A stretch of DNA of 64,000 nt. It comes from a virus. Numbering within the stretch: position 1 is the first letter of the stretch; the number at the start of each line of letters is the position of its first letter. The DNA is taken from positions 1 through 64,000 of IMG/VR virus record IMGVR_UViG_3300015371_000021; one strand, 5' to 3'. Shown piece by piece: positions 7,427 to 14,596 of this stretch. A program made the position numbers and the translations under genes. Under the pieces are notes generated by a model that saw only the letters and a program-made list of their open reading frames with translations, was not told the DNA's origin and ran no database searches.

Positions 7427-7926
7427 CACGACCCGATCGCCCGCCGCAATGCGTCCCCGGCGTCTGCCCGATCCAAGCCCTCACGCAAGCGCTGGCGATT
7501 AGGTCGCGATACCGTCTGCTCGCTCAGGTCTTTCAGCACGCGCTCGATCGCCTGGCCGCCGTCCTTGTCCTCAGAGTCGGCCACCAAAAGCAGCTGGGCT
7601 TCCATATTGCCGACCTGCTGCCGACGTATTTCAAGCTCCGCCTCTAGCGCCAAGATGCGCCGGTTGGCCAACTCGTTCTGCGCCGACGCGGTGACCAGCG
7701 CGGTGTTCAGGTCGCCGATCGTGTTATCACGCCGGCAGATGATGTGCTCTTGGTGCGCGACCAAGCGCTTCATCGCATCCAGGGTGTTGGCCTCAACCTG
7801 CTCGGGATTATAGGTGAATTGATTCGCCTGCTCCGCGTCCCATACAGTGTCGGTGCGCCCAGGCTCGACTCGGACGTCCTCGATAATCAGCGTCCTACCG
7901 TGCTCGTCCTCTTTATAAGTCGTCAT
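7426..7926 (-). CDS. coiled-coil hypothetical protein (166 aa)
   Basis: N-terminal 40 polar residues, then a long predicted coiled coil (about residues 45-130) rich in Leu, Glu, Gln and Arg. ATGA links it to the gene upstream. It could be a structural or scaffolding accessory protein. No family is recognised. Confidence 0.7.
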   Translation of the reverse strand: MTTYKEDEHGRTLIIEDVRVEPGRTDTVWDAEQANQFTYNPEQVEANTLDAMKRLVAHQEHIICRRDNTIGDLNTALVTASAQNELANRRILALEAELEIRRQQVGNMEAQLLLVADSEDKDGGQAIERVLKDLSEQTVSRPNRQRLREGLDRADAGDALRRAIGS

Positions 7927-8075
7927 TCCTTCCCCCCCTCCGCCAGATGCTCACGCAGCTCGCGAATACGCTCCTCGATCGCTTCATGCACATAGGTGCC
8001 GGCGGCGGTCTGCCGCAACGCTATCAGCAACGTCAGCAGCGTTCGCATAAGCAACGCGACCTCCGCAGGTGTCAT
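7923..8075 (-). CDS. small helical protein (50 aa)
   Basis: ATG at 8075 with AGGGA nine bases upstream. The N-terminal half is a hydrophobic helix (EVALLMRTLLTLLIAL), the rest amphipathic (EAIEERIRELREHL). It could be membrane-associated. Function unknown. Confidence 0.6.
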   Translation of the reverse strand: MTPAEVALLMRTLLTLLIALRQTAAGTYVHEAIEERIRELREHLAEGGKE

Positions 8076-8136
8076 TTGTTCGTTCCCTGTTCTACGTCCG
8101 ATAAGTGACCATTTTCGGACCCTTGCGGTGCAGCGT

Positions 8137-8715
8137 TCACGCCAGCGCCACGAACCCGAACGCCCCAGCATCATCCGCCCGGCCAGCGAGGCCGCCGGCA
8201 AACAGGACCATAGACGTCCAACCAGGATAATGCACCGACAGATCAGGTCGCGCCCAGATGCCCACGCCGTAGCGTGCAGCACACTCCTTTGCGGTCGCGC
8301 ATATCCCCGAATGCAACTCAGCATCGAGCGCGCGGCTCTCCCGTGGCCATAGATTATATGGATGCGCGATAATCAGAGTGTTCTTGAACGAACTCGGGCC
8401 GCGCGCGCCAAGCTGCCGATAGTGCTTCCAATGGTCCAACAGATCATGGTGATTGCCGGCAATGAACTCGCGATAGTATCCGCGCCTCACATAAAGGCCG
8501 CGCCCAGTTTCCCGCCACTCACCACCGAGAATGCGCGGCAGCATCTCTCGCGCATAGCAATTGCGGACACACTTCTCACTCTCGAGGTTAGCCTCGCATG
8601 CCTCACGATAAGCGCGGCGCGATACAGGGTCCGTAGGATGGGGCGCCGCCTGCAGCGCCTTAAAAGCCACCTCGCGACGCTCCATCGCGCCGTCGAGGGC
8701 GGAGTATTGCGTCAC
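8137..8715 (-). CDS. hypothetical protein (192 aa)
   Basis: Mixed alpha/beta soluble-looking protein with several Cys, Trp and His residues (ESEKCVRNCYAREMLPRI; NHHDLLDHWKHYRQL). It is coupled by ATGA to the winged-helix gene upstream. I do not recognise the family. Confidence 0.7.
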   Translation of the reverse strand: MTQYSALDGAMERREVAFKALQAAPHPTDPVSRRAYREACEANLESEKCVRNCYAREMLPRILGGEWRETGRGLYVRRGYYREFIAGNHHDLLDHWKHYRQLGARGPSSFKNTLIIAHPYNLWPRESRALDAELHSGICATAKECAARYGVGIWARPDLSVHYPGWTSMVLFAGGLAGRADDAGAFGFVALA

Positions 8716-8936
8716 CGCGCTCTAGCCGTATGCAGGAGTACATACCGCGCCCAACGCTTGTCGGGGCTTTTTTCCCAATGCGTGATGATGTGGTGCCCAG
8801 CCTTACGCAGTTCATAAATCCGCGCGGCTAGGCGAAAGCAGTCAAAGCGACGCAGTGCAAGTTGCGGAGTGATTGCCCGCCCTTCCTGTAACGCGGCGAG
8901 AATCCTGCGGTTTTGTGAGTCGGTGGCAGCACTCAT
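8712..8936 (-). CDS. winged helix-turn-helix protein (74 aa)
   Basis: The pattern NRRILAALQEGRAITPQLAL, then RLAARIYELRKAGHHI, then a YVLL beta-hairpin is that of small phage winged-helix proteins in which helix 3 (RLAARIYELR) reads DNA. It may regulate its own leftward operon. It sits directly behind the TatA-like gene (ATGA overlap). Confidence 0.75.
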   Translation of the reverse strand: MSAATDSQNRRILAALQEGRAITPQLALRRFDCFRLAARIYELRKAGHHIITHWEKSPDKRWARYVLLHTARAR

Positions 8937-9139
8937 CGCACAACACGCTCCGGCATCGGCGTCACCTTCGGATGATCGGTCGCGATCTGTGCCGGCTCGT
9001 CATCTTCGTTCACCGCCTTGCGAAACGTCTTGAGTCCGTGGCCGAAATCGGCCATCAGCTTGCTGACCTTGTTGCCACCGAACAGCAACAGCACGACAGC
9101 CAGCACGATCGCCCAGTGTGCGAGAGACATCGCGCCCAT
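8933..9139 (-). CDS. tatA: TatA-like twin-arginine translocase subunit (68 aa)
   Basis: The layout is that of TatA/E: a short N-terminus (MGAMSLAHW), one membrane helix (about residues 7-20), the invariant F20-G21 pair, then an amphipathic helix with Lys and the LKTFRKAV segment, an acidic NEDDEP patch and a charged tail. In bacteria TatA forms the pore that passes folded RR-signal proteins across the inner membrane together with TatBC. No tatB or tatC is present here, so it would have to join the host complex. GGGAG seven bases before ATG 9139 decides the start over GTG 9142. A membrane-permeabilising (holin-like) role is the main alternative. Confidence 0.85.
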   Translation of the reverse strand: MGAMSLAHWAIVLAVVLLLFGGNKVSKLMADFGHGLKTFRKAVNEDDEPAQIATDHPKVTPMPERVVR

Positions 9140-9261
9140 CACTCAGCTCCCAAAGCACAGAGTATAAGGACAACGGTACCAACTAGCCCAAGGCCGGACA
9201 CCAGCCCGACAAAAGCGTCACCCGTTACCTGCCACACGGCCAGGATGGCGTTGGTGCCCAT
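9139..9261 (-). CDS. single-span membrane peptide (40 aa)
   Basis: ATG 9261 to TGA 9139, with the stop overlapping the TatA-like start as TGATG. The product is almost wholly one hydrophobic helix (FVGLVSGLGLVGTVVLIL). Tight coupling suggests that it works with the TatA-like protein or in the membrane beside it. Confidence 0.6.
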   Translation of the reverse strand: MGTNAILAVWQVTGDAFVGLVSGLGLVGTVVLILCALGAE

Positions 9262-9277
9262 TGGATCGCTCCCAGGC

Positions 9278-9661
9278 TCACATGCCCATGGCTTTTTTGA
9301 GCAATATCAAAAGTGCCCGCTGCTGGTCATCCGTCAGGTTGTCCGCGTTCAAGGTGCGCGGCTCCTCGTGAATCACATCCGGTTTGCCGACGCCTCTATC
9401 CATGACAGCTTGCGCTGCCATGAGGCCAACACGCGTGTCAGAGTCCTCCATCAGCTCCACCAAGCGCGCAGCGGCGCGCGGCGAGGCTTCCCGGCAGATT
9501 CTCTGGCACTCCAGATAAGCCCCTGATTTTCCTGAAGGATTTCCGCGCTGGCCCTTTTTCCACGGAGGCGCAATACGACCACCATGCGGCTGCGGCAGCA
9601 GTTCCCTTCCGCTAGCCGAATTTCCGGTAGCCGATCCGCTTGATGTAGCGGTTTCGCTCAT
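9278..9661 (-). CDS. DUF5681-like protein, possible small terminase (127 aa)
   Basis: The core WKKGQRGNPSGKSG is the hallmark of DUF5681-type phage/prophage proteins. It is followed by a helical region (ARLVELMEDSDTRVGLMAAQAVMDRGVGKP) seen in proteins often annotated near terminases. ATG at 9661 is preferred to GTG at 9670. It is the first gene of the leftward 9.7-7.0 kb operon. Small-terminase function is only a possibility, since the gene lies far from the portal in this linear view. Confidence 0.55.
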   Translation of the reverse strand: MSETATSSGSATGNSASGRELLPQPHGGRIAPPWKKGQRGNPSGKSGAYLECQRICREASPRAAARLVELMEDSDTRVGLMAAQAVMDRGVGKPDVIHEEPRTLNADNLTDDQQRALLILLKKAMGM

Positions 9662-9724
9662 TTCCCGCACTTACCACGACTTACAAGAATTCCGCTACCT
9701 CACGAACACGTGATACACAGAACA

Positions 9725-9736
9725 GGGATATTTCCC
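9725..9736. promoter_or_regulatory. operator-like near-palindrome GGGATATTTCCC
   Basis: It lies between the divergent genes starting at 9661 (left) and 9893 (right), directly before the TTGACT -35 box. It is one of three related sites in the window (14597 and 15257 are the others). Confidence 0.6.
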
Positions 9737-9765
9737 TTGACTGTCTCGCTGTTCCTGACTATCTC
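9737..9765 (+). promoter_or_regulatory. rightward sigma70-like promoter
   Basis: TTGACT (9737-9742), 17-base spacer, TATCTC (9760-9765). It would give a leader of about 115 bases before the gene at 9893. Confidence 0.5.
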
Positions 9766-9778
9766 AGATGCGAGACAG
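9741..9778. promoter_or_regulatory. 9-bp inverted repeat enclosing the -10 box
   Basis: CTGTCTCGC (9741-9749) and GCGAGACAG (9770-9778) are perfect inverted copies separated by 20 bases that contain the TATCTC box. This looks like an operator pair or an RNA leader hairpin. Confidence 0.5.
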
Positions 9779-9892
9779 AACCCAACACCGAGGCTAAGGG
9801 AATACAGCAAGAGGCGAAGCGGCGGAACAGTCGATAGTGCTCTTGGGGAAGTCCCGAGTTGGTTGAAAAGCCTCAGAAGAACGGAGGGAACA

Positions 9893-10201
9893 ATGAATAA
9901 GCCATACATCGAACAGGACTGCACCATCACACACGAAGGCAAGTCCTACACTTCTGGTGGAGCAGCTGTCACAGCAGATTACATCATCGCCTATCCGCTG
10001 AAGAATGGTGTCCTTGGAGACTGGCACGGTCGACCAATCGGCACATGGCGATCAGTTTCGACATGGCGCGTCAATTCGTGGATCAGCAGCCACATGCACC
10101 AAATCGAGGCCATCGTTAACAGTGTAACTTATACAGGACGCGGCTTCGGCGAAGGCATGGTCTATCGCGGCAAGCGCAAGGTATCGCGCTACGGCGGCTA
10201 A
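9893..10201 (+). CDS. hypothetical protein (102 aa)
   Basis: ATG 9893 has a GGAGGG ribosome-binding site. The product looks like a small beta-rich protein (YIEQDCTITHEGKSYTSGGA; WRSVSTWRVNSWISSHMHQI). No family is recognised. It is the first gene behind the 9737 promoter. Confidence 0.7.
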   Translation: MNKPYIEQDCTITHEGKSYTSGGAAVTADYIIAYPLKNGVLGDWHGRPIGTWRSVSTWRVNSWISSHMHQIEAIVNSVTYTGRGFGEGMVYRGKRKVSRYGG

Positions 10202-10211
10202 CCCAGACACC

Positions 10212-10232
10212 GGGCAGCGTGGGGCGCTGCCC
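10212..10232. other. GC-rich hairpin between genes
   Basis: GGGCAGCG, a 5-base loop, then CGCTGCCC form a perfect 8-bp stem just after the stop of the gene ending at 10201. There is no U-run, so it is more likely an mRNA end-protecting hairpin than an intrinsic terminator. Confidence 0.5.
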
Positions 10233-10284
10233 TAGCCTGGAGTAGCCGAAGCTAGCAGGAACGAAAATAACCGGGGACAAACCA

Positions 10285-10512
10285 ATGAACGACAACGACC
10301 TTCGCTATGAAACTCAGCCCTCCGAACTCGACATCCGCGTGATGGGCATGCTGATCGACACCTACTCGGTGCCGCAGCTGTTAGAGCTCGTCGTGGACCA
10401 CTGCGCGGAACGCGCAGACCGCGCGAAAGCGGCGGGATGCAGCGCCAAAGCCGCAGTATGGAACCGCTACGTTAACCGAATCGAGGCGGCAATCACCACG
10501 ATTGCCGCGTAA
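10285..10512 (+). CDS. small helical hypothetical protein (75 aa)
   Basis: The acidic N-terminus is followed by helices (MLIDTYSVPQLLELVVDHCAERADRAKAAG). No family is recognised. It is separated from the previous gene by a hairpin-bearing gap and followed closely by the lipoprotein gene. Confidence 0.7.
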   Translation: MNDNDLRYETQPSELDIRVMGMLIDTYSVPQLLELVVDHCAERADRAKAAGCSAKAAVWNRYVNRIEAAITTIAA

Positions 10513-10529
10513 GCAACGGAGACGGAGGA

Positions 10530-10733
10530 ATGAAACGCGCGGCGCTAATGGCGCTCCTATGCCTCGCTTTGGGCGGCTGCGTTGACCGGCACGCCCAATT
10601 CCAGGACGCGAACGGGCACTGGGTCGGGGGCTGCAGCGCCACCGGCTGGGGGATCATCGGGGCGATCGTCGCGGCCTCGAACTACAACACGTGCATGGAG
10701 CGGGCGCAGGAGAAAGGTCTGCGACCGATCTAG
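10530..10733 (+). CDS. small lipoprotein (67 aa)
   Basis: A type II signal peptide (basic MKR, hydrophobic core) ends in the lipobox L14-G-G-C17. Signal peptidase II would leave a lipidated 51-residue peptide with three further cysteines and a Gly/Ile-rich stretch. Phage-encoded lipoproteins of this size are known to block superinfection by masking receptors or closing DNA entry; that role here is inference. GACGGAGG is the ribosome-binding site. Confidence 0.75.
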   Translation: MKRAALMALLCLALGGCVDRHAQFQDANGHWVGGCSATGWGIIGAIVAASNYNTCMERAQEKGLRPI

Positions 10734-10752
10734 CTCGAGCAAGGAGGAAACA

Positions 10753-11070
10753 ATGACAGAAGAACCACACTGGCGCATCCGCCGGACGGCGGCGGGCTTT
10801 GTCGAACTACGCGACGAAGACTTCCTTGGCCGCGAGTGGCGGCGGCAATTCTGGGTGCCGCAGGAGGGTGGCGTCATCCGGGAGAGCAATGACGGGCGAT
10901 GGGGATACGACCACGAGGTGTGCGAGTTGCTGGCCCACGGCGGGAGGCCGCTGCAGGCGACGCAGTCCACCCTACTGGACGTAATCCGCCGCGAATACCG
11001 CCGTGCCGTCGCCCAGGAGCGCCGCCAGGGCGTTCTGGACTACAAGGGCACCCTACCCACCGGCCCATAG
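10753..11070 (+). CDS. hypothetical protein (105 aa)
   Basis: ATG 10753 sits behind AAGGAGGAAA. The product has a small beta-rich start (HWRIRRTAAGFVELRDEDFLGREWRRQFW) and a basic helical end (IRREYRRAVAQERRQ). No family is recognised. Confidence 0.7.
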   Translation: MTEEPHWRIRRTAAGFVELRDEDFLGREWRRQFWVPQEGGVIRESNDGRWGYDHEVCELLAHGGRPLQATQSTLLDVIRREYRRAVAQERRQGVLDYKGTLPTGP

Positions 11071-11081
11071 CTCCGCCGCCA

Positions 11082-11258
11082 ATGTGGAGGCTTCTCCGGC
11101 CCGTTACGGCCAGCGCGCTCCTCTGGGGCGCGTTGCTGTTATGGGTGCTGGCGTGCTTCGGGATACTGGTGGCGCTGTATTTTGCCGAGAAGCAGCTGGG
11201 GAGCGATCTGCACTACGGCATGATCCCGATACGTTCAGGGGCCGAAGGCAGGGGGTAG
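11082..11258 (+). CDS. small membrane protein (58 aa)
   Basis: One long hydrophobic helix (about residues 9-36) with a short polar tail. It lies 11 bases after the previous stop and shows no clear ribosome-binding site. Its 3' end overlaps a convergent minus-strand membrane frame. Confidence 0.5.
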   Translation: MWRLLRPVTASALLWGALLLWVLACFGILVALYFAEKQLGSDLHYGMIPIRSGAEGRG

Positions 11259-11377
11259 GTTTGGCCCCCACTCGCCTCTACCGCCCCGATCCACAGCAGC
11301 AGGGCCAGGATCAGCACGAGTAGCACGATTAGGCCATAGGCCAGGACGCGGAACAAAGCGGCCGGGTCGAATGGCAT
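11213..11377 (-). CDS. possible small membrane protein (54 aa)
   Basis: ATG 11377; residues 7-33 form a hydrophobic helix, followed by a Pro/Ser-rich tail. It overlaps the convergent frame by 46 bases and has no clear ribosome-binding site. It would be the last gene of the primase operon direction. Confidence 0.4.
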   Translation of the reverse strand: MPFDPAALFRVLAYGLIVLLVLILALLLWIGAVEASGGQTYPLPSAPERIGIMP

Positions 11378-11402
11378 TTACGGAATGCCGCGGACAAAAG
11401 GA

Positions 11403-11418
11403 TTTTGTGTATACAAAA
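11403..11418. promoter_or_regulatory. palindrome TTTTGT-GTAT-ACAAAA
   Basis: Perfect 6-bp arms around GTAT in an AT-rich patch of the noncoding region downstream of the primase-helicase gene. It contains TTGTGTATACA, which also occurs (inverted) at the promoter near 58564. Confidence 0.5.
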
Positions 11419-11442
11419 CGGGGGTTCGTTGCATTTTAGTTC

Positions 11443-11484
11443 GTTTCATTTATCCCGTTCCCGGGGTGAACGGGTAAATGAAAC
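11443..11484. repeat. long imperfect inverted repeat (17-bp stem)
   Basis: GTTTCATTTATCCCGTTC and GAACGGGTAAATGAAAC pair over 17 bp with a single bulged base around a CCGGGGT loop. It lies in the noncoding 11378-11618 region. No U-run follows, so a replication or regulatory role is as likely as termination. Confidence 0.7.
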
Positions 11485-11518
11485 GGGGAACTTTTGCAAG
11501 TAGAAAATAAGGCCTTCT

Positions 11519-11660
11519 GTTTCGCCTGTTTCAGGCTGTTTCAAAACAGCCGAAACAGGCAGATTTCCGCCATTTTTTAGGGTGTAGGGGTCGCTGTTTC
11601 AGCGGTTTTTGTTTCAGCCTAATCTTCGGGGCGCTGTTTCAGCTCGATTTTGCCTGTTTC
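11519..11660. repeat. GTTTC iteron cluster with hairpin, candidate replication origin
   Basis: GTTTC starts at 11519, 11528, 11538, 11596, 11611, 11636 and 11656, with inverted GAAAC at 11552; GTTTC at 11443 and GAAAC at 11480 lie in the neighbouring repeat. Bases 11524-11560 form a hairpin with a 17-bp stem and one bulge (arms GCCTGTTTC.GGCTGTTT and AAACAGCCGAAACAGGC). The cluster abuts and enters the 3' end of the primase-helicase gene. Iterons plus hairpins next to a replication gene suggest an origin. This is inference. Confidence 0.5.
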
Positions 11661-13454
11661 GGTCAGCAGGTATTTGCCGCGAAACACCCGCACCAGCCTG
11701 TCAGTCGTCAGCTGCTGCAGGTGCCGGCGCACCTTGGAAAAATTGGGAATGCCGGCGTCATTGACCCAGCCGGCCTCTCTGGCCAGCTCCCGAAGCGAGA
11801 TATCGGGACGCTGATTGAGCCAATAGAGCACCGCGTTCTCATCCGCGCGGGTTTGTTTGGCCGCATGTGCCGCGGCTTCAGAGCTGATCGGCTCAGCGAC
11901 AACAGTCATAAAGGGCCGGCCATGTTTGTCGAGAAGCCCAGTCGGCACGGGTCGCAGGTCGTAGGTAAGCGGCGCAAAATCAGGACCGCGGATTTTCCCC
12001 TGCCAGTGCATTTCGGTTTTTTCGCGGGCGTCACTCGCCCACAAGGTGAGGTTGGCGTCCATCTCATTGAGAAAGCCGCCACCACCACGGGGTAAGAGGT
12101 TGTCTGCCGCCGCCCGCTTGATCGGATGACACAGTGGGATAACCGCGGGGTGGCCGGTGCATTCTGCGATGAACCGACGGAACGAACGGCCATAGGCACC
12201 CGCCTGCACGTTGTCGTTTTCATCGTCGCCGGGATAGAACGCTGCAGCGGTATCGCCAATAATCGCCGTAATCGGCACGCCTAGGGCGTTGATTTCCGCA
12301 ATCAGCGCGTCAATCTCGCTGTCGCTTAAGGGAAACGAGTGCGGCATCACGTAGGGCATATCTTCGGCACGTAGGCTGAATGCCTGCGCCATTCCGACCA
12401 TCCGCGCCTTGAGGTCTTCGGGGTTCTCGCCGGCCAGGTAGACGACGAAGCCTTTCGTCACTTCCATGTTCACAATCGGCCGGCCGGCCTGGATCATGCA
12501 CGCATTGTAGAGCCACACCGCGGTTTTGCCGTGACCGGTATTGGAGGTGCAGGAATAAAGCCTGCTGCGCTGCACAATGCCATCGATCAGCCAGTCGGGG
12601 ACGACGAGGCTCGACATGAACGTGGCACCCGTGACGATGCGGCTAGGGGGTGGGGCGGCGGGGCCTACTTCAGGCTGGGCTTCCGCCAGCTCGCGCAATT
12701 CCTCGACGTCATGGCCGGCGTCCAGCCAGTCAGACACGTCACCCTTTGGGGGCAGATCGGGCAGCAGCAGGACGCGCACCGAGGCGGCGGTGCCACGCAA
12801 GGCGTTGGCCACTTGGGCCGCGTGCTTTGCGCCGGGTGCGTCATTATCCTGCAGCACCACCACGGGCTTGCCGGCGAAGTGGGACGCGTAGTCAGCCCGC
12901 CACTTTTCCGCGCCACCGATATTGGTGGTGGCGATCAGTCCCTCGCCATGCAGACGATCGGCGTCCTTTTCCCCTTCGCATATCCAGACGGTTTCCGCCC
13001 CGGAGTGAATCAGGCCAGGTAGGCGATAGAGCAGCCGGTCGTGGTTTGGGATATGGGCCACCGACCAACGGCCATCTGGGGCGCGCTGACGAAAGCGCGG
13101 GCTGCCGGACAGCGTGCGAACCACCTGGAGGACCAGGCTTCCGTCCGCGTCGCGGTAATCGTAGAGGCGGGCGATGTCCTGCTCGTGGGGGAGGCGGGGG
13201 CCATGGCCATTAGTGCGCGGACGCGCATCGTTAGCGGGCGGTGGCACCCGGCGCGCCAGCATGTGGAGGTCGCGGTAGCCGCCGCCCTCGTTGGTCTCAT
13301 TGTCAAACCAGACGTTCTTGTCCGTTCGGACGGATTTGCTTTCTTTCGCGCCGAACCGGAGTTCGTTGGGCGCGCGTCTGGTGGGCTGACCCCATAGCTC
13401 GATCGCCAGTTCGACAATTGACGGCCACGATGGGTCAGGCGTGTAGCCGCTCAT
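11619..13454 (-). CDS. TOPRIM primase / RecA-fold helicase (611 aa)
   Basis: Bifunctional replication protein. An N-terminal region of about 100 residues precedes a TOPRIM domain with E160-G-E162 and D203-N-D205, the metal-binding acidic residues. A RepA/AAA_25-type ATPase domain follows, with Walker A SNTGHGK310T311 and Walker B TAIIGD401, then a basic helix-turn-helix-like tail (LRELAREAGWVND). TOPRIM proteins of this type make primers and the ATPase part unwinds DNA. ATG 13454 overlaps the upstream stop as ATGA. No DNA polymerase gene is visible, so host polymerase is probably used. Confidence 0.9.
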   Translation of the reverse strand: MSGYTPDPSWPSIVELAIELWGQPTRRAPNELRFGAKESKSVRTDKNVWFDNETNEGGGYRDLHMLARRVPPPANDARPRTNGHGPRLPHEQDIARLYDYRDADGSLVLQVVRTLSGSPRFRQRAPDGRWSVAHIPNHDRLLYRLPGLIHSGAETVWICEGEKDADRLHGEGLIATTNIGGAEKWRADYASHFAGKPVVVLQDNDAPGAKHAAQVANALRGTAASVRVLLLPDLPPKGDVSDWLDAGHDVEELRELAEAQPEVGPAAPPPSRIVTGATFMSSLVVPDWLIDGIVQRSRLYSCTSNTGHGKTAVWLYNACMIQAGRPIVNMEVTKGFVVYLAGENPEDLKARMVGMAQAFSLRAEDMPYVMPHSFPLSDSEIDALIAEINALGVPITAIIGDTAAAFYPGDDENDNVQAGAYGRSFRRFIAECTGHPAVIPLCHPIKRAAADNLLPRGGGGFLNEMDANLTLWASDAREKTEMHWQGKIRGPDFAPLTYDLRPVPTGLLDKHGRPFMTVVAEPISSEAAAHAAKQTRADENAVLYWLNQRPDISLRELAREAGWVNDAGIPNFSKVRRHLQQLTTDRLVRVFRGKYLLTETGKIELKQRPED

Positions 13455-13636
13455 CGTGCGCACACGGCACGGTGCAGGCGGAATAGGGTGGCGATCTCCA
13501 CACTGACCAAGCAGGCGGCGACGAAAAGCGCCTCAGGCCCTTTTAGGGCGGCTTGGTGCTCCTCTTTTAGGTCGAATGCGCACTCCCAGGCACGCTGCGC
13601 CACGAGTGGCGGAGGCAGCACTGGGATTTTCGGCAT
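13451..13636 (-). CDS. small hypothetical protein (61 aa)
   Basis: ATG 13636 has GGAA eight bases upstream. The product MPKIPVLPPPLVAQRAWE... is helical with a LFVAACLVSVEIATLF segment. It overlaps the zinc-ribbon frame by about 100 bases in another phase and is coupled to the primase gene by ATGA. Confidence 0.6.
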   Translation of the reverse strand: MPKIPVLPPPLVAQRAWECAFDLKEEHQAALKGPEALFVAACLVSVEIATLFRLHRAVCAR

Positions 13637-13859
13637 CGGCACGTTCCTTCCGTTCGGGATCGGACGACCGCAAAGGTTGGGACCCCATAGGGTCGGACCG
13701 CAGAGGTTGAGACCAGCACGAGAGGCACAGCGCGCGGGGCGCCCTGGCGCGCCATTTACCGGGCAGTTCGAAAAGGGAGGTGGCGGGGGCCTCGCCAGGA
13801 TCGACGATATGCAGGTCTGGCGTGCCACAGACGGCGCAGACGAGCCCTGGGAGGATCAT
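13533..13859 (-). CDS. zinc-ribbon-like protein (108 aa)
   Basis: Two Cys pairs (CAVC near residue 8, CLSC near residue 46) could bind one zinc. ATG 13859 overlaps the stop of the tiny upstream frame as ATGA. SQPLRS occurs twice, from an imperfect 24-bp duplication. The last 34 residues overlap the next gene in another frame, so the real end may be less conserved. A replication or DNA-binding role is suggested only by the operon. Confidence 0.5.
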   Translation of the reverse strand: MILPGLVCAVCGTPDLHIVDPGEAPATSLFELPGKWRARAPRALCLSCWSQPLRSDPMGSQPLRSSDPERKERADAENPSAASATRGAACLGVRIRPKRGAPSRPKRA

Positions 13860-13924
13860 AGCGCGACAATGGTCATGGGGCCGCCTGGGAGCCTCACGGG
13901 GGTGGGGCCGTCCGGTAGGATCAC
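13856..13924 (-). CDS. possible 22-residue linker peptide gene
   Basis: GTG 13924 overlaps the nuclease stop (GTGA) and its own TGA overlaps the next ATG (ATGA), so it would form an unbroken coupled chain. The product is Pro/Gly-rich. It may exist only to carry ribosomes from the nuclease to the zinc-ribbon gene. Confidence 0.35.
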   Translation of the reverse strand: MILPDGPTPVRLPGGPMTIVAL

Positions 13925-14556
13925 GGCAACAGGGCGCGCTGGGTAGCAGCAGAGCGGGCGAGCTGGCGCGCTGTAGGGCGGGTGCGCCGGCGGTGGCCTT
14001 TGGTTGGTGGCTCCGGGTCGTTGGCCGGGGCGGGCGGGGCGTTCTCGTCGGCGATGAAGGCCGTCGCGTTCTCTCGCCTTGTCTCCCAGCCGCTACTAGC
14101 ACCACCAGGGCGGTGGCCCTTGGCTGCCTCTTTGGCTTCCTGCCGTCTGACTGCCGCGGCGTAGAGTTCGTCACCGACTTGCGCGACGGTGCGCCAGTTG
14201 GCCCGTAAGGGGACGCTGTGGCGCTCGCACGCCTCGCCGTAGGCCATGACGCTGTCGACCCATGTGGCGGGATGGCCGATAGCCGCGAGGCGGCCCAGTA
14301 TGTGCTCTTGCTGGGAGCCTTCCTGTACCTTGTTCCCTGGCGCCTTCAGCTCGCAGCGGAACGTACGGCCACCGTTCAAGCACAACTCGGTGTCGGGCCA
14401 GCCGGAACGAATGCCGCGAGACGCTTCGTGCAGATGCTCAAGCGCGGAGCGGGCCGCTCCACGATCGTGACAAGCGAATTCATGTTCGACGGCAATTGCC
14501 CGTGCCACAAACCACTTAATGCAGCTTTGCAATGACCATTCGCGATGAACAGCCAT
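13921..14556 (-). CDS. VRR-NUC family nuclease (211 aa)
   Basis: The PD-(D/E)xK core is clear: SGWPD55TEL, then CE69LK71, then an EGSQQEHIL helix with the conserved Gln and HPATWVDSVMAY. VRR-NUC nucleases in phages act in recombination, junction resolution or genome processing. The C-terminal third is a basic, proline-rich, probably disordered tail (GHRRRTRPTARQ). It is the first gene of the leftward replication operon, so the operator at 14597 lies just upstream. Confidence 0.85.
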   Translation of the reverse strand: MAVHREWSLQSCIKWFVARAIAVEHEFACHDRGAARSALEHLHEASRGIRSGWPDTELCLNGGRTFRCELKAPGNKVQEGSQQEHILGRLAAIGHPATWVDSVMAYGEACERHSVPLRANWRTVAQVGDELYAAAVRRQEAKEAAKGHRPGGASSGWETRRENATAFIADENAPPAPANDPEPPTKGHRRRTRPTARQLARSAATQRALLP

Positions 14557-14596
14557 CAGTGTGCGTTACCGAACATAAGGTGACGTTCCCTGGTGT

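Noticed and set aside
9710-9892. Longer start for the 102-residue protein
   Set aside because: The extension would cover the promoter and dyad. ATG 9893 has a strong ribosome-binding site.
13860-14174. Upstream extension of the zinc-ribbon protein
   Set aside because: This part is the out-of-frame shadow of the VRR-NUC C-terminus. The start at 13859 is supported by an ATGA overlap.
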